Shown: positions 1-10,248 of the stretch, piece after piece
Layout: the number at the start of each line of letters is the position of its first letter
Position numbering within the stretch: position 1 is the first letter of the stretch
Assembly: GCA_001724265.1 (NCBI GenBank)
Contig: MEDY01000059.1
Coordinates: 1-64,000, forward strand
Reading direction: 5' to 3'
DNA length: 64,000 nt
Source: Rhizaria sp. SCN 62-66
Taxonomy: Eukaryota > Rhizaria, unplaced
The notes under the pieces: model-generated
Told to the model about the DNA's origin: nothing
The model's input: only the letters and a program-made list of their open reading frames with translations
The model's database searches: none
Made by a program: the position numbers and the translations under genes

Positions 1-1
1 C

Positions 2-652
2 GGTCTCTCGTTCCCCGCGCTCAGCGCCGCCGGCTACACCCCTGTGTTCGACTCGATCATGAAGCAGAACCTGCTCTCGGACAACTCGTTCTCGTTCTAT
101 TACGCGCCCCGCGGGACGAACCGCCAGTCGTACGTGGTCCTGGGCGAGCCCGACCGCGACCTCTACACCGGCACGGTCAACTACGTCGAGGTCTCGAAGG
201 AGTTCTACTGGCAGGTCGACATGGTCGACATCCTCGTCGACGGCAAGCCCCTTGGCCTGTGCCCCGACGGCCCCTGCAAGGCCGTCGTCGACACCGGAAC
301 CTCGCTCCAGACGGGCCCGTCCCGCGACATCCACAAGGTGCTCGATGCCATCGGCGCCAAGTCCCGCTCCTGCTCCGGCCTGCAGAACCTGCCCACGATC
401 ACGTACGTGCTCAAGGACAGCAAGGGCGAGCACCGCTACACGCTCGAGCCCAAGTGGTACATGGTCAAGTCCGTTGTGAACCCCAGCATGTGCAAGGAGG
501 GCTTCATGGCGCTCGACGTCCCCAAGCCCCGCGGCCCGCTGTGGATTATCGGCAACGTCTTCATGAAGAAGTACTACACCGTCTACCACCGCGGCGGCAA
601 CAAGAAGGCCTCTGTCGGCTTCGCCGTCGCCAACCACGAGGGCTCCAACTAA
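2..652 (+). CDS. Pepsin-type aspartic protease, C-terminal part (5' truncated by window edge)
   Basis: This is the last 216 residues of an A1-family aspartic endopeptidase. The frame is open from base 2 and the N-terminal lobe lies outside the window. Visible family features are the GLSFP loop at the very start, the second catalytic motif VVDTGTS with its Asp codon at 290-292, and the C-terminal IIGNVFMKKYY segment, which matches the usual ILGDVFLRxYY. The stop is TAA at 650-652. The family is secreted or lysosomal and cleaves proteins at acid pH; the signal peptide cannot be seen here. It is a paralogue of the protease at 10249-12117, but lacks that protein's long acidic tail and ends shortly after the catalytic fold. 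The class is clear; the substrate is unknown. Confidence 0.9.
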   Translation, partial: GLSFPALSAAGYTPVFDSIMKQNLLSDNSFSFYYAPRGTNRQSYVVLGEPDRDLYTGTVNYVEVSKEFYWQVDMVDILVDGKPLGLCPDGPCKAVVDTGTSLQTGPSRDIHKVLDAIGAKSRSCSGLQNLPTITYVLKDSKGEHRYTLEPKWYMVKSVVNPSMCKEGFMALDVPKPRGPLWIIGNVFMKKYYTVYHRGGNKKASVGFAVANHEGSN

Positions 653-1241
653 GATGTCTGACATCTCTGTTGACTGTGTTGTGATCATGAGCTATGCTGA
701 TCGCAAGTGATTGTTAAACGAAAAAACGTCCGAGAGATCTGAGAGTACTCGTTTTTGTTGTTGTGAGAGTATTTACTGTACGTGCGTTAAATGAAAGAAG
801 CTCTTGCTTTGTTAGATACCAAGACTTTCCTCAATACAATGATATATTAAATCACCTTTACAAGTCGACACACATGGTATAAGTGCGCGTGGCTGTGTGC
901 GTTGCTCAGTGTGTTTCACTAAACGACGACGAGAAATCAGCTATCGCCTCCGTCACTGCGCCTCCTCGGTTACCGCGCCTCTTTCACCTAGGACTTCAAG
1001 TGACTATAAGGTGTCAGCTCACGGAGATGTGTTCTACTGAATTGCTTCTGTACGATGTCTTCAAGTTCCTGCCATGGTTGCTGTGCAACATATTAATACA
1101 TCGTGCTTGCCACAGGTCGGCCTGGACGATGGATGGAGAGCTTTCCAGGGCGAGAGCAACAAAAAAAAAAGCGACGTGCGCACCGGCGGCGCGCATCCAA
1201 GGCTGGGGCTTGCGGAAGCACTGATAAAACAAAAAATAAAC
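653..1241. other. Intergenic, no gene seen
   Basis: AT-rich sequence between the protease stop and the tRNA. Short open frames here have no recognisable product and lack the GC3 bias of the real genes. The T-rich bottom strand just below 1242 probably serves as the pol III terminator of the tRNA. Confidence 0.5.
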
Positions 1242-1313
1242 GGGGGTCGGCGGGAGTTGAACCCGCTACCACCTCTACCCTAAAGAGGTATGATACCGTT
1301 ACACCACGACCCC
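1242..1313 (-). tRNA. tRNA-Pro (anticodon AGG)
   Basis: Read on the minus strand, the sequence folds into a full cloverleaf: a perfect 7-bp acceptor stem (GGGGTCG with CGACCCC), a D arm with GTGTAACGGTATCAT, a 5-bp anticodon stem (CCTCT/AGAGG) around loop TTAGGGT, variable loop TGGTA, and a 5-bp T stem (GCGGG/CCCGC) around TTCAACT. The anticodon is AGG, with G37 next to it as in eukaryotic tRNA-Pro, and the discriminator base is C. No intron is present. A T-rich run follows the 3' end on the minus strand (TTTATTTTTTG), as expected for a pol III terminator. It decodes CCU and, with inosine at position 34, other Pro codons. Confidence 0.95.
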
Positions 1314-1632
1314 TGAAACCCAACGATTTAAGTAGCGATTGAGGAAAAATTTTGGATACAAGAGTTTATTTATTACGCCAGAATCTAGTGACGACGGCTG
1401 GGACAAAAAATTAGCCCACAATCGTGTCACAACAAAATGATTGAAAACATTCATGTTAACAATAATATTGCAAGTTTACTCCGATAACGCGTGTACGATA
1501 ATATTTATTCGTAGTTGAACTACTACTTCTAAAATTTGCGCCTTGCAATAATATTTACTCGTACGCGCGTAAGCGCCAAGGGTCAAGGGAGACTGTAGCG
1601 GGGATGAGCTTGCCTGCTCGTTCCTCTCGTTC

Positions 1633-1851
1633 ATGTCCCATATTGGGCGCCGCATTGCGTCTGCGCTGCCTGCGATCAAGGCTGCCGCGCCGTACGTCTA
1701 CAACGCGTTTAAGACAATTCATGACGTGAGTGTAGATCAGCTCGGTCCTCAGGTTTCTGGCGGCCAGCATGGTCTGCCGCTCAAGTCTGCTGGCATTGGG
1801 TGGCGAGGTGGATCAATCACCACTGCAGTATTTATAACAACACTACAGTAA
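1633..1851 (+). CDS. Doubtful small ORF or exon, unknown
   Basis: A 72-codon ATG-to-TAA frame lies in a local GC-rich island. The first about 32 codons look coding (GC-ending codons, Ala-rich amphipathic helix), after which a possible donor GTGAGT occurs at 1727. It may be a first exon whose partner I could not find, or chance. The opposite strand is also open across the same island, so even the strand is uncertain. No family is recognised. Confidence 0.15.
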   Translation: MSHIGRRIASALPAIKAAAPYVYNAFKTIHDVSVDQLGPQVSGGQHGLPLKSAGIGWRGGSITTAVFITTLQ

Positions 1852-1971
1852 CAGTCTGATTTTAACTTTGAAAGTAATCACAGACGGCGTTGGTCTTGTT
1901 CTACACTGACATCAACAGTGTTTGTTGGGGTTGTTCTTGTGTCTCGTGTGTTGTCCGTGCAATGCCCAACG

Positions 1972-2040
1972 CTGCCGCTGCCGCTGCCTCTGCCGCTGCC
2001 TCTGCCGCTGCCGCCGCCGCCGCCGCCGTTGCCGTTGCTG
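1972..2040. repeat. CCGCTG/CCTCTG/CCGCCG microsatellite-like tract
   Basis: A run of hexamer-like units (ccgctg, cctctg, then ccg and ttg triplets) in otherwise AT-rich intergenic DNA. All frames through it are trivially open, which explains the overlapping Leu/Pro- and Ala-rich ORFs there. Confidence 0.7.
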
Positions 2041-2182
2041 CGCGGCGACACCACTGTCATTACCAAGTCAACACGACGGTCCAGCCGGGCGCTGATAATC
2101 AACCCTAAAGAGAGATTATACTAAAAGTCCATATATGAATACGATACGTATACGTATTCGATTCAAAGAGTAATACACAATT

Positions 2183-3817
2183 TTAACTCTGACTATTACT
2201 ACGCATGCACTAAAGCAGACTGCGCAGCTGCGTAAGCTGATCTTGCGCGGAGCTGCCTTGCGTGCAACACTCAGCGTCCTGCAGTTCTGCTAGTAGCTGC
2301 TCGCCATGATGTGAGATGAAATCTGCAGCAACATGGCCTGCAGTTTTGTTGCCATCAGCCGCGTCAGACAATGTCAGAGGATCGCTGTTCTCAATCATCG
2401 TCCGCAGCACGCGCAAGAGGGCTGTAACTGTGTCACCGCTGATGCACTTCTTGCTACTCGCCAGAGTGCCACTGTTGCGCGTTGTCAGCGCAAGTAGCCG
2501 CAAGCAGTACAAGTGCGCCCCCTTGTTGTGCATCGCTTGCGTCATCCTAACGCGATCAGTGGCCGTCGCCAGCAACGCATCAAAGAGATGCGCTGCGTTT
2601 GACAGAAGATTACAGCGACCTCTGTCAGAGTCCTCATTATCGGTCACGCTGTCATCATTATGGTCGTCGTTATCATCGCTTACATCGAGCTCATGACCAT
2701 ATTTCGAGACATCAAACTCATCAAGAACGTCACCACCCGTCCCAAACACCAACTGCGTCGCTAGCGCGGGCGCACACCTGCCAATACGGTCGACAATTGC
2801 TGAGAAACGAGCGAGGTCATCATCGCTCCAGCTGTCTGACGGAGGCGTTGTGAAGCATGACTGAGAGAGTATTTCGGCATGTTGCGCCGAGAAAACGGAT
2901 GCAATCTCATTGTCACTGAGTTTGTCGAGGCAGATGCAAAGAAAAGTAAGATGCGAGCTGGATTTAAGGTTGATCGTTTTGAGAACAAGATCAAACTCTG
3001 GACTCAGAGCAAGCGCGCGCGCGTCCGCAGCGCGTGCGTCAAAGGCGCTGGGGTCGCGATGATAGCCGACGAGCACGATGAGACAAGAGCACACCGAGTC
3101 GATGAGGAGGCTAGAGAACGATTCAATAGAATGTTCGCTGTTTTTGCGGTGTCCTTCCAAGAAGCACCGAAGCACGTGGCGTAGCAGGACCAAGAAGCCC
3201 GACGTCGCGGCGTACGGAGGAGCGTTGTCGCCGACAGTGCAGAGGTAAAGCACTGCGGTGAGGCATTGCCCAAACCCGCTGTCAGCGGGGGAGTCAAACC
3301 GGATAATAATGTCATCAGAAACAACAGGCACACGGGGGAACAACGAATTTGCTGCTGTTTCCGCGTAGGCAAGCAAGTTCGCCAAGGTATCGACTTTGAC
3401 CGCCAAGGAGAAGTCAGGATCGCTGTACAGACGACGGCAGAAGATGTTCTCTATGGCAACGAAAATGCGCAGCACTTCTTCAGAAGTCCTACAGCGCATA
3501 AGATGCCGAGAAAGCTGCGACAGTACGTTGCTTTGGACAGGTAAGCGCCTGTCAATGTCGTGACCTTCAAACATCCGAATGAGGATATCACGTCGTGCAC
3601 CACCCACACAGTCGCCGCTAAGCTCGAACGAGCGCATTAGGAACTCGATAACGCCACTCTCGTTGATGATATGAAAGGCACTCTCGATATGTTGACACTT
3701 TCCAATCGCAGCCGTGAGTTCGCAAAGCTGATAGAGACTCAGGTTGAGAGAGATGACGGTGGCAATTCGGATGCTCAGCTGGAGGAGACGGAAACACTCA
3801 GCTTTCTGTTGTTGCAT
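2183..3817 (-). CDS. Unknown all-helical protein, about 535-544 aa
   Basis: A single long frame from ATG at 3817. I do not recognise the family. The translation is rich in Leu, Cys and alternating amphipathic helices (for example around residues 15-60, 110-150 and 190-260), in the manner of ARM/HEAT-like repeat proteins, with an acidic Asp/Asn-rich linker near residues 385-410. No signal peptide or membrane helix is evident. Base composition is clearly lower in GC than every other long gene here and codons are less GC3-biased. The first stop in frame is TAG at 2210-2212. If UAG is sense, as argued from other genes, the protein gains nine codons and ends at TAA 2183-2185, which is the end given here; under the standard code it ends at 2210. 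Confidence 0.7.
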
Positions 3818-4736
3818 GAAGGGCGGAAGATAAAGTCAGCCGTCAGAACGGAATTGTTACTCTACAATCAAATTTCACGCATTTGAAAGTGTTTTCGCTC
3901 GTATTGCTGTTCAACAAACAGGTAATAACAGCTTAGTGATGTCGAAAATAAGGGAAAAACGAACGGGTAGGGTGGCAAATCTTGTTGAGAAAAAAGGCAT
4001 CAGGATATGGTGACAGCTAGCAATTTTCGAGCAATCAACAAACATATCCCAAATAAACATCTTCTAAATCCAGCAGTCAAAACTATTCCAACACATTTCA
4101 CGTTGTAATTAAAACAAGCAATGAGATAAGCTACACGACCGATGGATCATTGAGATCCACGAGATCCACCACGAACTAGGTGAATGCACAAACAAGCAGC
4201 TTCAGGTCGATACGAGGCTTTTGTCCGCAGCTGCACGGGAATCTAACATTATTTTCAGCTTTAATTTGTATGTTAGCAGATTATACTCGATGTATAGCTC
4301 GAGGGTCAAGTGTTATTGCTGTTTCAAAATGATGATTGCCTATTTCGGTTGCCTGTTCCGGTTGTTTCTGGTGTCAATGCTCATTAAGGTTTCTCCGTGA
4401 GATTAAGAAATACTATAACAAAGACATGATCAAGTGTCTTTGTTTGTATCTCTCAATCTCACGCCAGACACAGCTCAGCTTGACGAGACGACATCTCCCA
4501 AAATGACGCATTAACGAGTAACCGTAACCAAGAGAGTCATTTAAACAAAGCTCTGTGCAGATAGAAAGGCTATGGCCCTGTTGTGACTATCGCGGGGTTT
4601 CACTAAGTAGCTTGGAATTGGCCTTATGTACACGCAGAAACTTACTCTATGCCCATCCGCTCAGACGATCAACCAATTGTCCAACATTTGTTTGACACTG
4701 CGTCAGCTGCTGGGTCTCATAACACTTCCCTTCACT
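3818..4736. other. Intergenic, no gene seen
   Basis: About 0.9 kb of AT-rich DNA between the start of the unknown helical gene and the 3' end of the DPY30-motif gene. No frame shows coding bias on either strand; only promoter and 3'-UTR content is expected. Confidence 0.5.
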
Positions 4737-5432
4737 TCACTTGGCGGGCGCGGCGTTGATCTTCTGGTACACGACGGGGTCGATAAAGGCGAGCTTGTCT
4801 GCGCCAATGTGGGCCTCCTCACGCGCGGGCACAAGCGCATTGTCGCGGCCGTGCGCGATGTAGAGCTGCCCCGTCAGCAGGTCCACGTCCCCGCCCGCGG
4901 CCAGTACGGCGCGCGGCGCGTTCGCCGCGGCGCCCACGGCCGGCAGCGCCGCGGCCAGCGCAGGCATGTGTTCCGCGTGCGCGTGCGCGTCAAAGCAGGG
5001 CAGGCGCGTGGCCATGACAGCCTTAAGCGTCGCAGAGGGCAGGTGCGTCTCGAGCAGCGCACGCGCGTGCGGGGACAGAGGCGCGTGGGACCGCGCCAGC
5101 AGGAACGCGCCGATGTAGAGCTAAGCGGACACAGGGAACAAAAAACAAGGCGAAAACAAGGCGAAAACAAACACAACAACACGAGATGAGCGATCGCAAC
5201 GACAAACAGAGAAACAGAAGCAAGATTCTCATCAAAACACAGAGCGATTGAACAGTACGGCAGACACCAAGAGCAAGAAAAACGCATCAACAGAATAGAA
5301 ATGTACCTTAGGATCAGCAGGCTTGTCGACAACCATGCATGCGAGGGCATCGCGGAGGGCAGAGTGGATCTGGGAGGCATAGTCCTTCATATTTTGCACC
5401 TCCTGTTGTAGTGCCAGCTCGCCTTGCGACAT
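4737..5432 (-). CDS. DPY30/RIIa-like motif protein, two exons
   Basis: Exon 1 is 5432-5307 (42 codons) and exon 2 is 5120-4737, with a 186-nt intron (donor GTACAT, acceptor CTTAG) joining in phase 0. The product is 169 aa, stop TGA. Residues about 22-50 read as a DPY30/RIIa dimerisation-docking motif: an amphipathic helix, then KPADPKLYIGAFLL, which matches the family's RPxNPxxYLAxYLL turn and second helix. The motif spans the intron, which supports the splice. Such modules dimerise and dock partner helices in COMPASS-type methyltransferase complexes, radial spokes and adenylate-kinase-like proteins. The rest (residues 70-169) is Ala-rich and not recognised, so the complex is undetermined. 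The gene diverges from 5711 with only 278 bp between start codons. Confidence 0.7.
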
Positions 5433-5710
5433 AGAGGGCTAAGAAGTGCGCCCCAAGAGATGTAAAAAGAAAAGAAGTGCAATGAGCTTATGTTAATATC
5501 CAAAACGTCAATGAGAATGCTTCTATCGGATTGGTTAAAGCACACCAGGGTGTGTTTTAGCTCAAACAGAAACTGACTCTCCCCCGGCCGGTTCGCGAAA
5601 AATCGGGGGGTTGGCGAGGCTGAAAGTAGTAAAGGGCAAGGGAGTGGGGGGTGATGAGGGACATGGTTTTGAGAGACGGGTGTCGCACAGAGTGGCTACA
5701 CACTATTCTA
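5433..5710. promoter_or_regulatory. Short divergent promoter region
   Basis: This 278-bp gap between two divergent ATGs must hold both promoters. An ATTGG pentamer (inverted CCAAT) is at 5530-5534, and a CCCCCGGCC / GGGGGG pair flanks 5580-5610. Function is inferred from position only. Confidence 0.35.
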
Positions 5711-7768
5711 ATGAGTGTGTCTAGGGGAGTATTAATCCTCCTCGCTGTGGTGTTCGCTGCCCAGTGCAGTGTTCAGGCGCTTGATGACGCGCTGGTCACG
5801 TACGTTCCTTGTCTATCCTGCTCCTCTCTCGCCCCTTTCTCTCCCCACTTTAGACCTCTGCAAACCCACTATTGGTTCTTTTTCTATTTTGACCAGGTTA
5901 ACAAAGTGCTCTTGTACCAATGTTCTGCGTCCTATTGCGCAACCTGTCAAGGAAACCGTCTCTATGCTCGTCGTTTTGCCCGCTCACCTTCGTCCTTTTG
6001 TTCCTTGCTCTCTTCCTCCCTCTTTAGTTGCCAAATTTGCGAAGATGTGGTACAGACGTGGCACGATCGCTGGCGCTGCGCAGGTACGCTTGTAATCTTT
6101 TTTTTCCTTCATCACTCCCGCGTAACCCACCATTATCATCCACAAATGTCCACATCTCTCACTCTCCTAACTCCTCCTTCTGCCACAACTTCCTCTGCTC
6201 CCTTTTTCTTAGGTGAGAGCAACTCTCCGGAAGTTGTTCGCATCTGCGACGGCCCTGTGTTCGATTGCAACCAGTCCCCGGACCCCGCGTCGTGCAACGC
6301 GCTGATCGCGGACCTCCGCACGACGGAGACTGCGGCGAAGCTCTGGAAGGCGCTGCGCCGCGAGGGCGACTTCTACCAGGCGTGCAGCGACCTGGAGAAG
6401 TGCCCCGACGACACGGCCTGCAAGACGGCGCTGTCGGCCTCGGAGTGCGCCAACGAGTCGACGTGCGACGCTATCAATGTGTGCAGTGCCGAGTGCTACA
6501 ACTGCTACCGCCTCGTGTCGGAGTGGCCCGTGTTCCAGGAGGCGTGTCTGCCGCAGGACGCCATCGTGCCCAACGAGCTCGAGCACAACACAGTCGCCGA
6601 CATCCACGAGTACACGCCCATCGTGCTCCCGGGCGCGCCACCGGCGCCCAAGCCCGCGATGGACTCGGAGGAGGCCGACAAGGCCGTGGCCGACGCCGAC
6701 GCCGCCGTGGACTCGATTACGTCAGACGCCACCGAGGCCAGTTTGCTCGACCAGACGCGCTCCCGCGTCACCGCCATGGCGGCCCAGCCGCTGCTGCAGA
6801 CGTCGGCCGCGCTGGGCGAGCTGGCGGGCGTGTTCTCGTCGCGTGACGAGCTTGACTACCAGACGCTGTCGCTGCGCCTCGCGGCCCACGCCGACCTGCC
6901 GCTCTATTCGCACCAGTACGATGGCGCGCGCGCGCCCGCAGCCTCGGCGCCTAAGGGCCTGGGCCCCGCCGCCGCCGCCTCGCTCATGGAGGCGGGCGAG
7001 TCCGAGTCGATCCGCTCCACGCTGGCGGCGCAGGAGGCCCTTGCGGCTTACCGCTCCGCGCGCGCCGCCGTCGCCAAGATCCGCGCCGCCAAGGCCGAGG
7101 TCATCAACACCTTCGCGCTCAGCGACCAGCCGAGCTACGGCGCCGGCGGCGCGTCGATGATGGAGACGGACGCGGCGGCGGAGCAGGATCTGCAGCTGGG
7201 CGTCGGCACCGACGTCGACTCGCTGCCCGACCCCTTCGCCGAGGGCCGCGCCGCAGCGGCCTCGTACAAGCACGCGCAGTACCTCTCGGCCTCGCGCGCG
7301 CGCCCCCCCGCGCGCGGCTTTTCCGCCCGCGACGCCCAGGGCGTCTTCCTCGAGCTCGGCACCGCTGTGCGCGGCAACTCGGACGACGCGGTCGCGGCGA
7401 AGCAGGACGCTGCGCAGGAGAGCAGACTGCAGCAGGAGGCGACTGCGTCGCAGACAGCGCAGAAGGCCAAGGCGGAGGACCAGACGATCGACTACGCCGT
7501 GCGCGAGCCGCGGTGCTGGAGCATGTGGAAGGAGCTGGGTGAGATCCGCCGCGCGCGCTTCTTCATGTCGTACAAGAAGACGACGATGCCGTCGCTGAAC
7601 CCCGACGATATGGCGCAGGGCCTGGGCTGGGACGCGCACTCGGTGTGCAAGTGCCTGCAGAAGTGCCCCATGGACCCCGGAGAGACGCTCCAGATGGCCA
7701 ACTCGTGCAAGTATACGCGCGCCCACGAGTTCCTCATGAAGGTCGCCTTCCCCACGCTCCAGAAGTAA
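5711..7768 (+). CDS. Secreted Cys-rich, saposin-like protein, three exons
   Basis: Exons 5711-5799, 6028-6083 and 6213-7768 join in frame (donors GTACGT and GTACGC, acceptors TTTAG and CTTAG) to give 566 aa, stop TAA. The start was chosen because it gives a clean signal peptide (MSVSRGVLILLAVVFAAQC, likely cut near SVQA). The mature N-terminus has a CQICEDVV motif typical of the first two cysteines of a saposin-B fold, followed by more than a dozen further Cys up to about residue 155. Next comes an Ala/Glu-rich helical stretch without Cys (residues about 165-470), and a final Cys-containing domain (CWSMWKEL, CKCLQKC). Saposin-like domains bind lipids or act as protease inserts. It lies between two pepsin-type proteases. 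The saposin assignment rests on Cys spacing only. Confidence 0.65.
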   Translation: MSVSRGVLILLAVVFAAQCSVQALDDALVTYVPCLSCSSLAPFSPHFRPLQTHYWFFFYFDQVNKVLLYQCSASYCATCQGNRLYARRFARSPSSFCSLLSSSLFSCQICEDVVQTWHDRWRCAGTLVIFFFLHHSRVTHHYHPQMSTSLTLLTPPSATTSSAPFFLGESNSPEVVRICDGPVFDCNQSPDPASCNALIADLRTTETAAKLWKALRREGDFYQACSDLEKCPDDTACKTALSASECANESTCDAINVCSAECYNCYRLVSEWPVFQEACLPQDAIVPNELEHNTVADIHEYTPIVLPGAPPAPKPAMDSEEADKAVADADAAVDSITSDATEASLLDQTRSRVTAMAAQPLLQTSAALGELAGVFSSRDELDYQTLSLRLAAHADLPLYSHQYDGARAPAASAPKGLGPAAAASLMEAGESESIRSTLAAQEALAAYRSARAAVAKIRAAKAEVINTFALSDQPSYGAGGASMMETDAAAEQDLQLGVGTDVDSLPDPFAEGRAAAASYKHAQYLSASRARPPARGFSARDAQGVFLELGTAVRGNSDDAVAAKQDAAQESRLQQEATASQTAQKAKAEDQTIDYAVREPRCWSMWKELGEIRRARFFMSYKKTTMPSLNPDDMAQGLGWDAHSVCKCLQKCPMDPGETLQMANSCKYTRAHEFLMKVAFPTLQK

Positions 7769-8344
7769 GCGAGCAAGCAAGTACGCGAGTCAGCGAGCCT
7801 GCGGTGCAGGGTGTTTGGTGGATGGAGGAAAACAACAACAGAGGGCTCGGGCAAGGCGCGTGTGTCGCGCCGGTGCTTTGGGCTCAGACTGAGGGAAGGG
7901 CATTGTGGGCTCGCGGCGTCGCGCCGGAGCACCGCAACGAACTACTGCTGCGGGCGACGACTGCCAGTTAGTTATAGTTAGGATGGCGGTATATTAGGTT
8001 TGCAACGGGAGCAATCATACTACTGAGTTGAAAGTTAAAGTCATTCATATACGTCTATTTTTTTTTCGCAATGACTACTGATATAAATACAAACAAACAA
8101 AATTCAATACTCATGTGCCTCGAGATGTCATTTCTTTCAGACTTGACTTTGGTAGCAAGTATTTTATCCAAGTGTTAATTGCGTTTTTTATTCTTTTTGT
8201 TTCTTTTTACAAATAATACTTGTTATATTACACCACTTAAACAAAGCGTTCATTGCATTAATACTTTCTTGTTGTTGATACTTTCAATACGAAGGATGAC
8301 ACTCATTTCACATCAGCTTGCTGCTGGCCACGAACACTACCGGC
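7769..8344. other. Intergenic between convergent genes, no gene seen
   Basis: Both flanking genes end here, so this is 3'-UTR and terminator sequence. T-rich stretches around 8060 and 8180-8210; no coding bias on either strand. Confidence 0.5.
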
Positions 8345-9646
8345 TTAGAACTCGTCTCCGACGGCGTCGGCGTCGACCTCGGTGACGGGCCCGCCCTCAT
8401 CCTCGGTGACCTTGGAGGCGGCGATGAGGGCGAGCTTGTCGCGCTCGCTCTGCTCGGCCGCGCGGTTGAGGATCTTGTTCTTGACGAGGTCGTGCAGCGC
8501 CGTTACGGACCGCACCAGCGCGGCGATGTACAGCACCATCAGGTTGTCGTTGGTCTTGGTCGTCAGCGCCTCGGCCAGCTCGGGCCGCGCCACGTCGGGC
8601 ACCAGGTGGAACGCGTTCTGGATGTTGTAAAGCACCTTGTTGTTGGCGGGGAGCTCGCCCGCGCACACTTTGTCGAGGTACGCGTACACCTCGTGCATGC
8701 GCGTCTCGAGCGCGCGCAGCGAGGCGAGGCGCTGCCCCACGACGTCGGTGATAGAGCTGAGGCGCGCGTCCTTGATCTCGCGCAGCAGATGCTCGACGCC
8801 GATCTCCTCCGCCTCCTCGGCGCCGATCTCGCTAGGCAGGTGGTGGAAATGGAACGACGCCGAGGACCCGGGCTCGGGGGCCGCGGGCAGCGCCACGTAA
8901 GCCTTGGTAGGGATCTCGTCCGCGTTGTCCTTGATGGCGACGTCGACGATCACGAACACGGGGTTGTTGACGTACTTACGCATGATCTCGTTGATGTCCT
9001 GGTCCGCGGGCCGGATGCGCGGGCCCGTCGAGTACCAGCCCAGCACCTTCTCAGACGCGTTGACCTTCTTGAACATCGCGAACATCGCCTCGTGATAGTT
9101 GCGGTCGAAGTACCACGTGTTGGGATTCTTCGGGTCCTCCTCGAACGGCACTGTGGGAGCGGCGGTAGCAACAGCAGCAGGTGAGATGTCAGCGGAGAGA
9201 CAATGCAAGGAAGAAAGCGTGAGCAAGAGAGACACAAAGAGCGTCGATTCAATAAAACAAGATGGGTAACATACTGATCAATAGAATATCACAAAATCAG
9301 GCACATAGAGCTTTAGTAGGACTGAAAATGCGAGTATAAAGCACTGTGATGTGAGAAGTGAGCAGTAACTGGACGTACCGGCGTAGGAGTTGGTGACATC
9401 GACGGTGGTGCCGTGCGAAGTACCGAGGAGGACACCACAGACGCGCTTGTTGGTGTTCTCGGCGATGCGGTGGTAGTGGTCGACGACGGAGAGCAGCACA
9501 AGCGGGTGCACGACGACCTTAGTGGGCAGCGCGGTGAGCGCCTTCTTCTGGACGTCCTCCTCTTCCTGGATCAGCAGCTCGAAGTTGTCCGTCTCGGGCG
9601 CCGCGGCGGGCGCCAGCGCGGGCGTAGACACCTGCTTCTCAGCCAT
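8345..9646 (-). CDS. RPN8: 26S proteasome regulatory subunit RPN8 (PSMD7)
   Basis: Exon 1 is 9646-9379 and exon 2 is 9150-8345. The 228-nt intron (GTACGT...CACAG) splits the Val codon of the family's S-Y-A-V-P-F segment in phase 1. The product is 357 aa, stop TAA. It carries an MPN domain beginning [19 protein letters not shown] at about residue 42, then [23 protein letters not shown], and the RPN8 signatures [18 protein letters not shown] and [18 protein letters not shown]. The JAMM zinc ligands are absent (GWYSTG where active enzymes have His-X-His), as expected for RPN8, the inactive partner of RPN11 in the proteasome lid. A 40-residue Ala/Pro/Glu-rich N-terminal extension precedes the domain. 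It is divergent from the protease at 10249. Confidence 0.96.
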
Positions 9647-10248
9647 CGGGGTCGGGGAAAGTGAGGAACGCGGGGGCGGAGGCCGGGCGTTGGGGTGTAG
9701 TCACAGAACAACCGAGAGGGGTTTGTGGCGGTTGGATCTCACTCGAACTGCACGCTAGGTTTAACGTGGCAAGCTCGAACTGAAGAAAATGCAAAAAGCG
9801 AAACTGTATCTATAGAACAAGATCTCCTCCAAAACAAAGGTAGATCGCTGTTTCACTGGACACAAGGCCGACAAAAGCCACGACAATTCCAGACCTCACT
9901 GTGATCAAACCAAGTCGAAGCGATCGATCGAGCTAGTGTCTGCAGGCTCCAAAACTGATTTGTGGTCAGCTGGAAAGTTAGGCCGGCGATCGGACGACCC
10001 AGAGCCAGAGACAGAGGCCAAAAGGAGCAAATTTCAAAGCGCTGTATCTCGGTCCATTTTCGTCAAAGCTACTCATAGATCATTTATGGAACAGTTACCA
10101 TCTGGAAGTATCATTGAATTCTTTCACAAAGCCACAAACTCATGTTTACCCTTCCGTTTCTGTTGTGCTTTCTCTCGCCTCATCGCCTTGCTTTTAACCC
10201 TTTCATCCCCACTCTCGTCTTGTTGTTTTCCAGTGTGTGACGCCACCA
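9647..10248. promoter_or_regulatory. Divergent promoter region, possible 5'-UTR intron
   Basis: 602 bp between the RPN8 start and the protease start. The last 90 bases before the protease ATG are pyrimidine-rich and end in TTGTTTTCCAG at 10223-10233, which looks like a 3' splice site. The protease transcript may therefore have an upstream non-coding exon; I could not identify a convincing donor. Confidence 0.35.

Larger units (their letters stand above)
1314..2182. other. Intergenic, mostly no gene seen
   Basis: AT-rich except for a GC-richer island around 1560-1800 (see the doubtful ORF at 1633) and a CCGCTG-type repeat at 1972-2040. A 14-bp perfect palindrome of alternating AT/CG steps lies at 2144-2157, close to the end of the next gene. 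Confidence 0.4.

Noticed and set aside
5800-6027. An extra exon at about 5897-5960 in the Cys-rich secreted protein gene
   Set aside because: Although the frame is open there, no donor/acceptor pair kept phase with both neighbours, whereas joining 5799 to 6028 is in phase and gives the CQICEDVV motif.
8345-9184. Plus-strand ORFs opposite RPN8 and other conserved genes
   Set aside because: They are antisense shadows produced by strong GC3 bias and have no family features.
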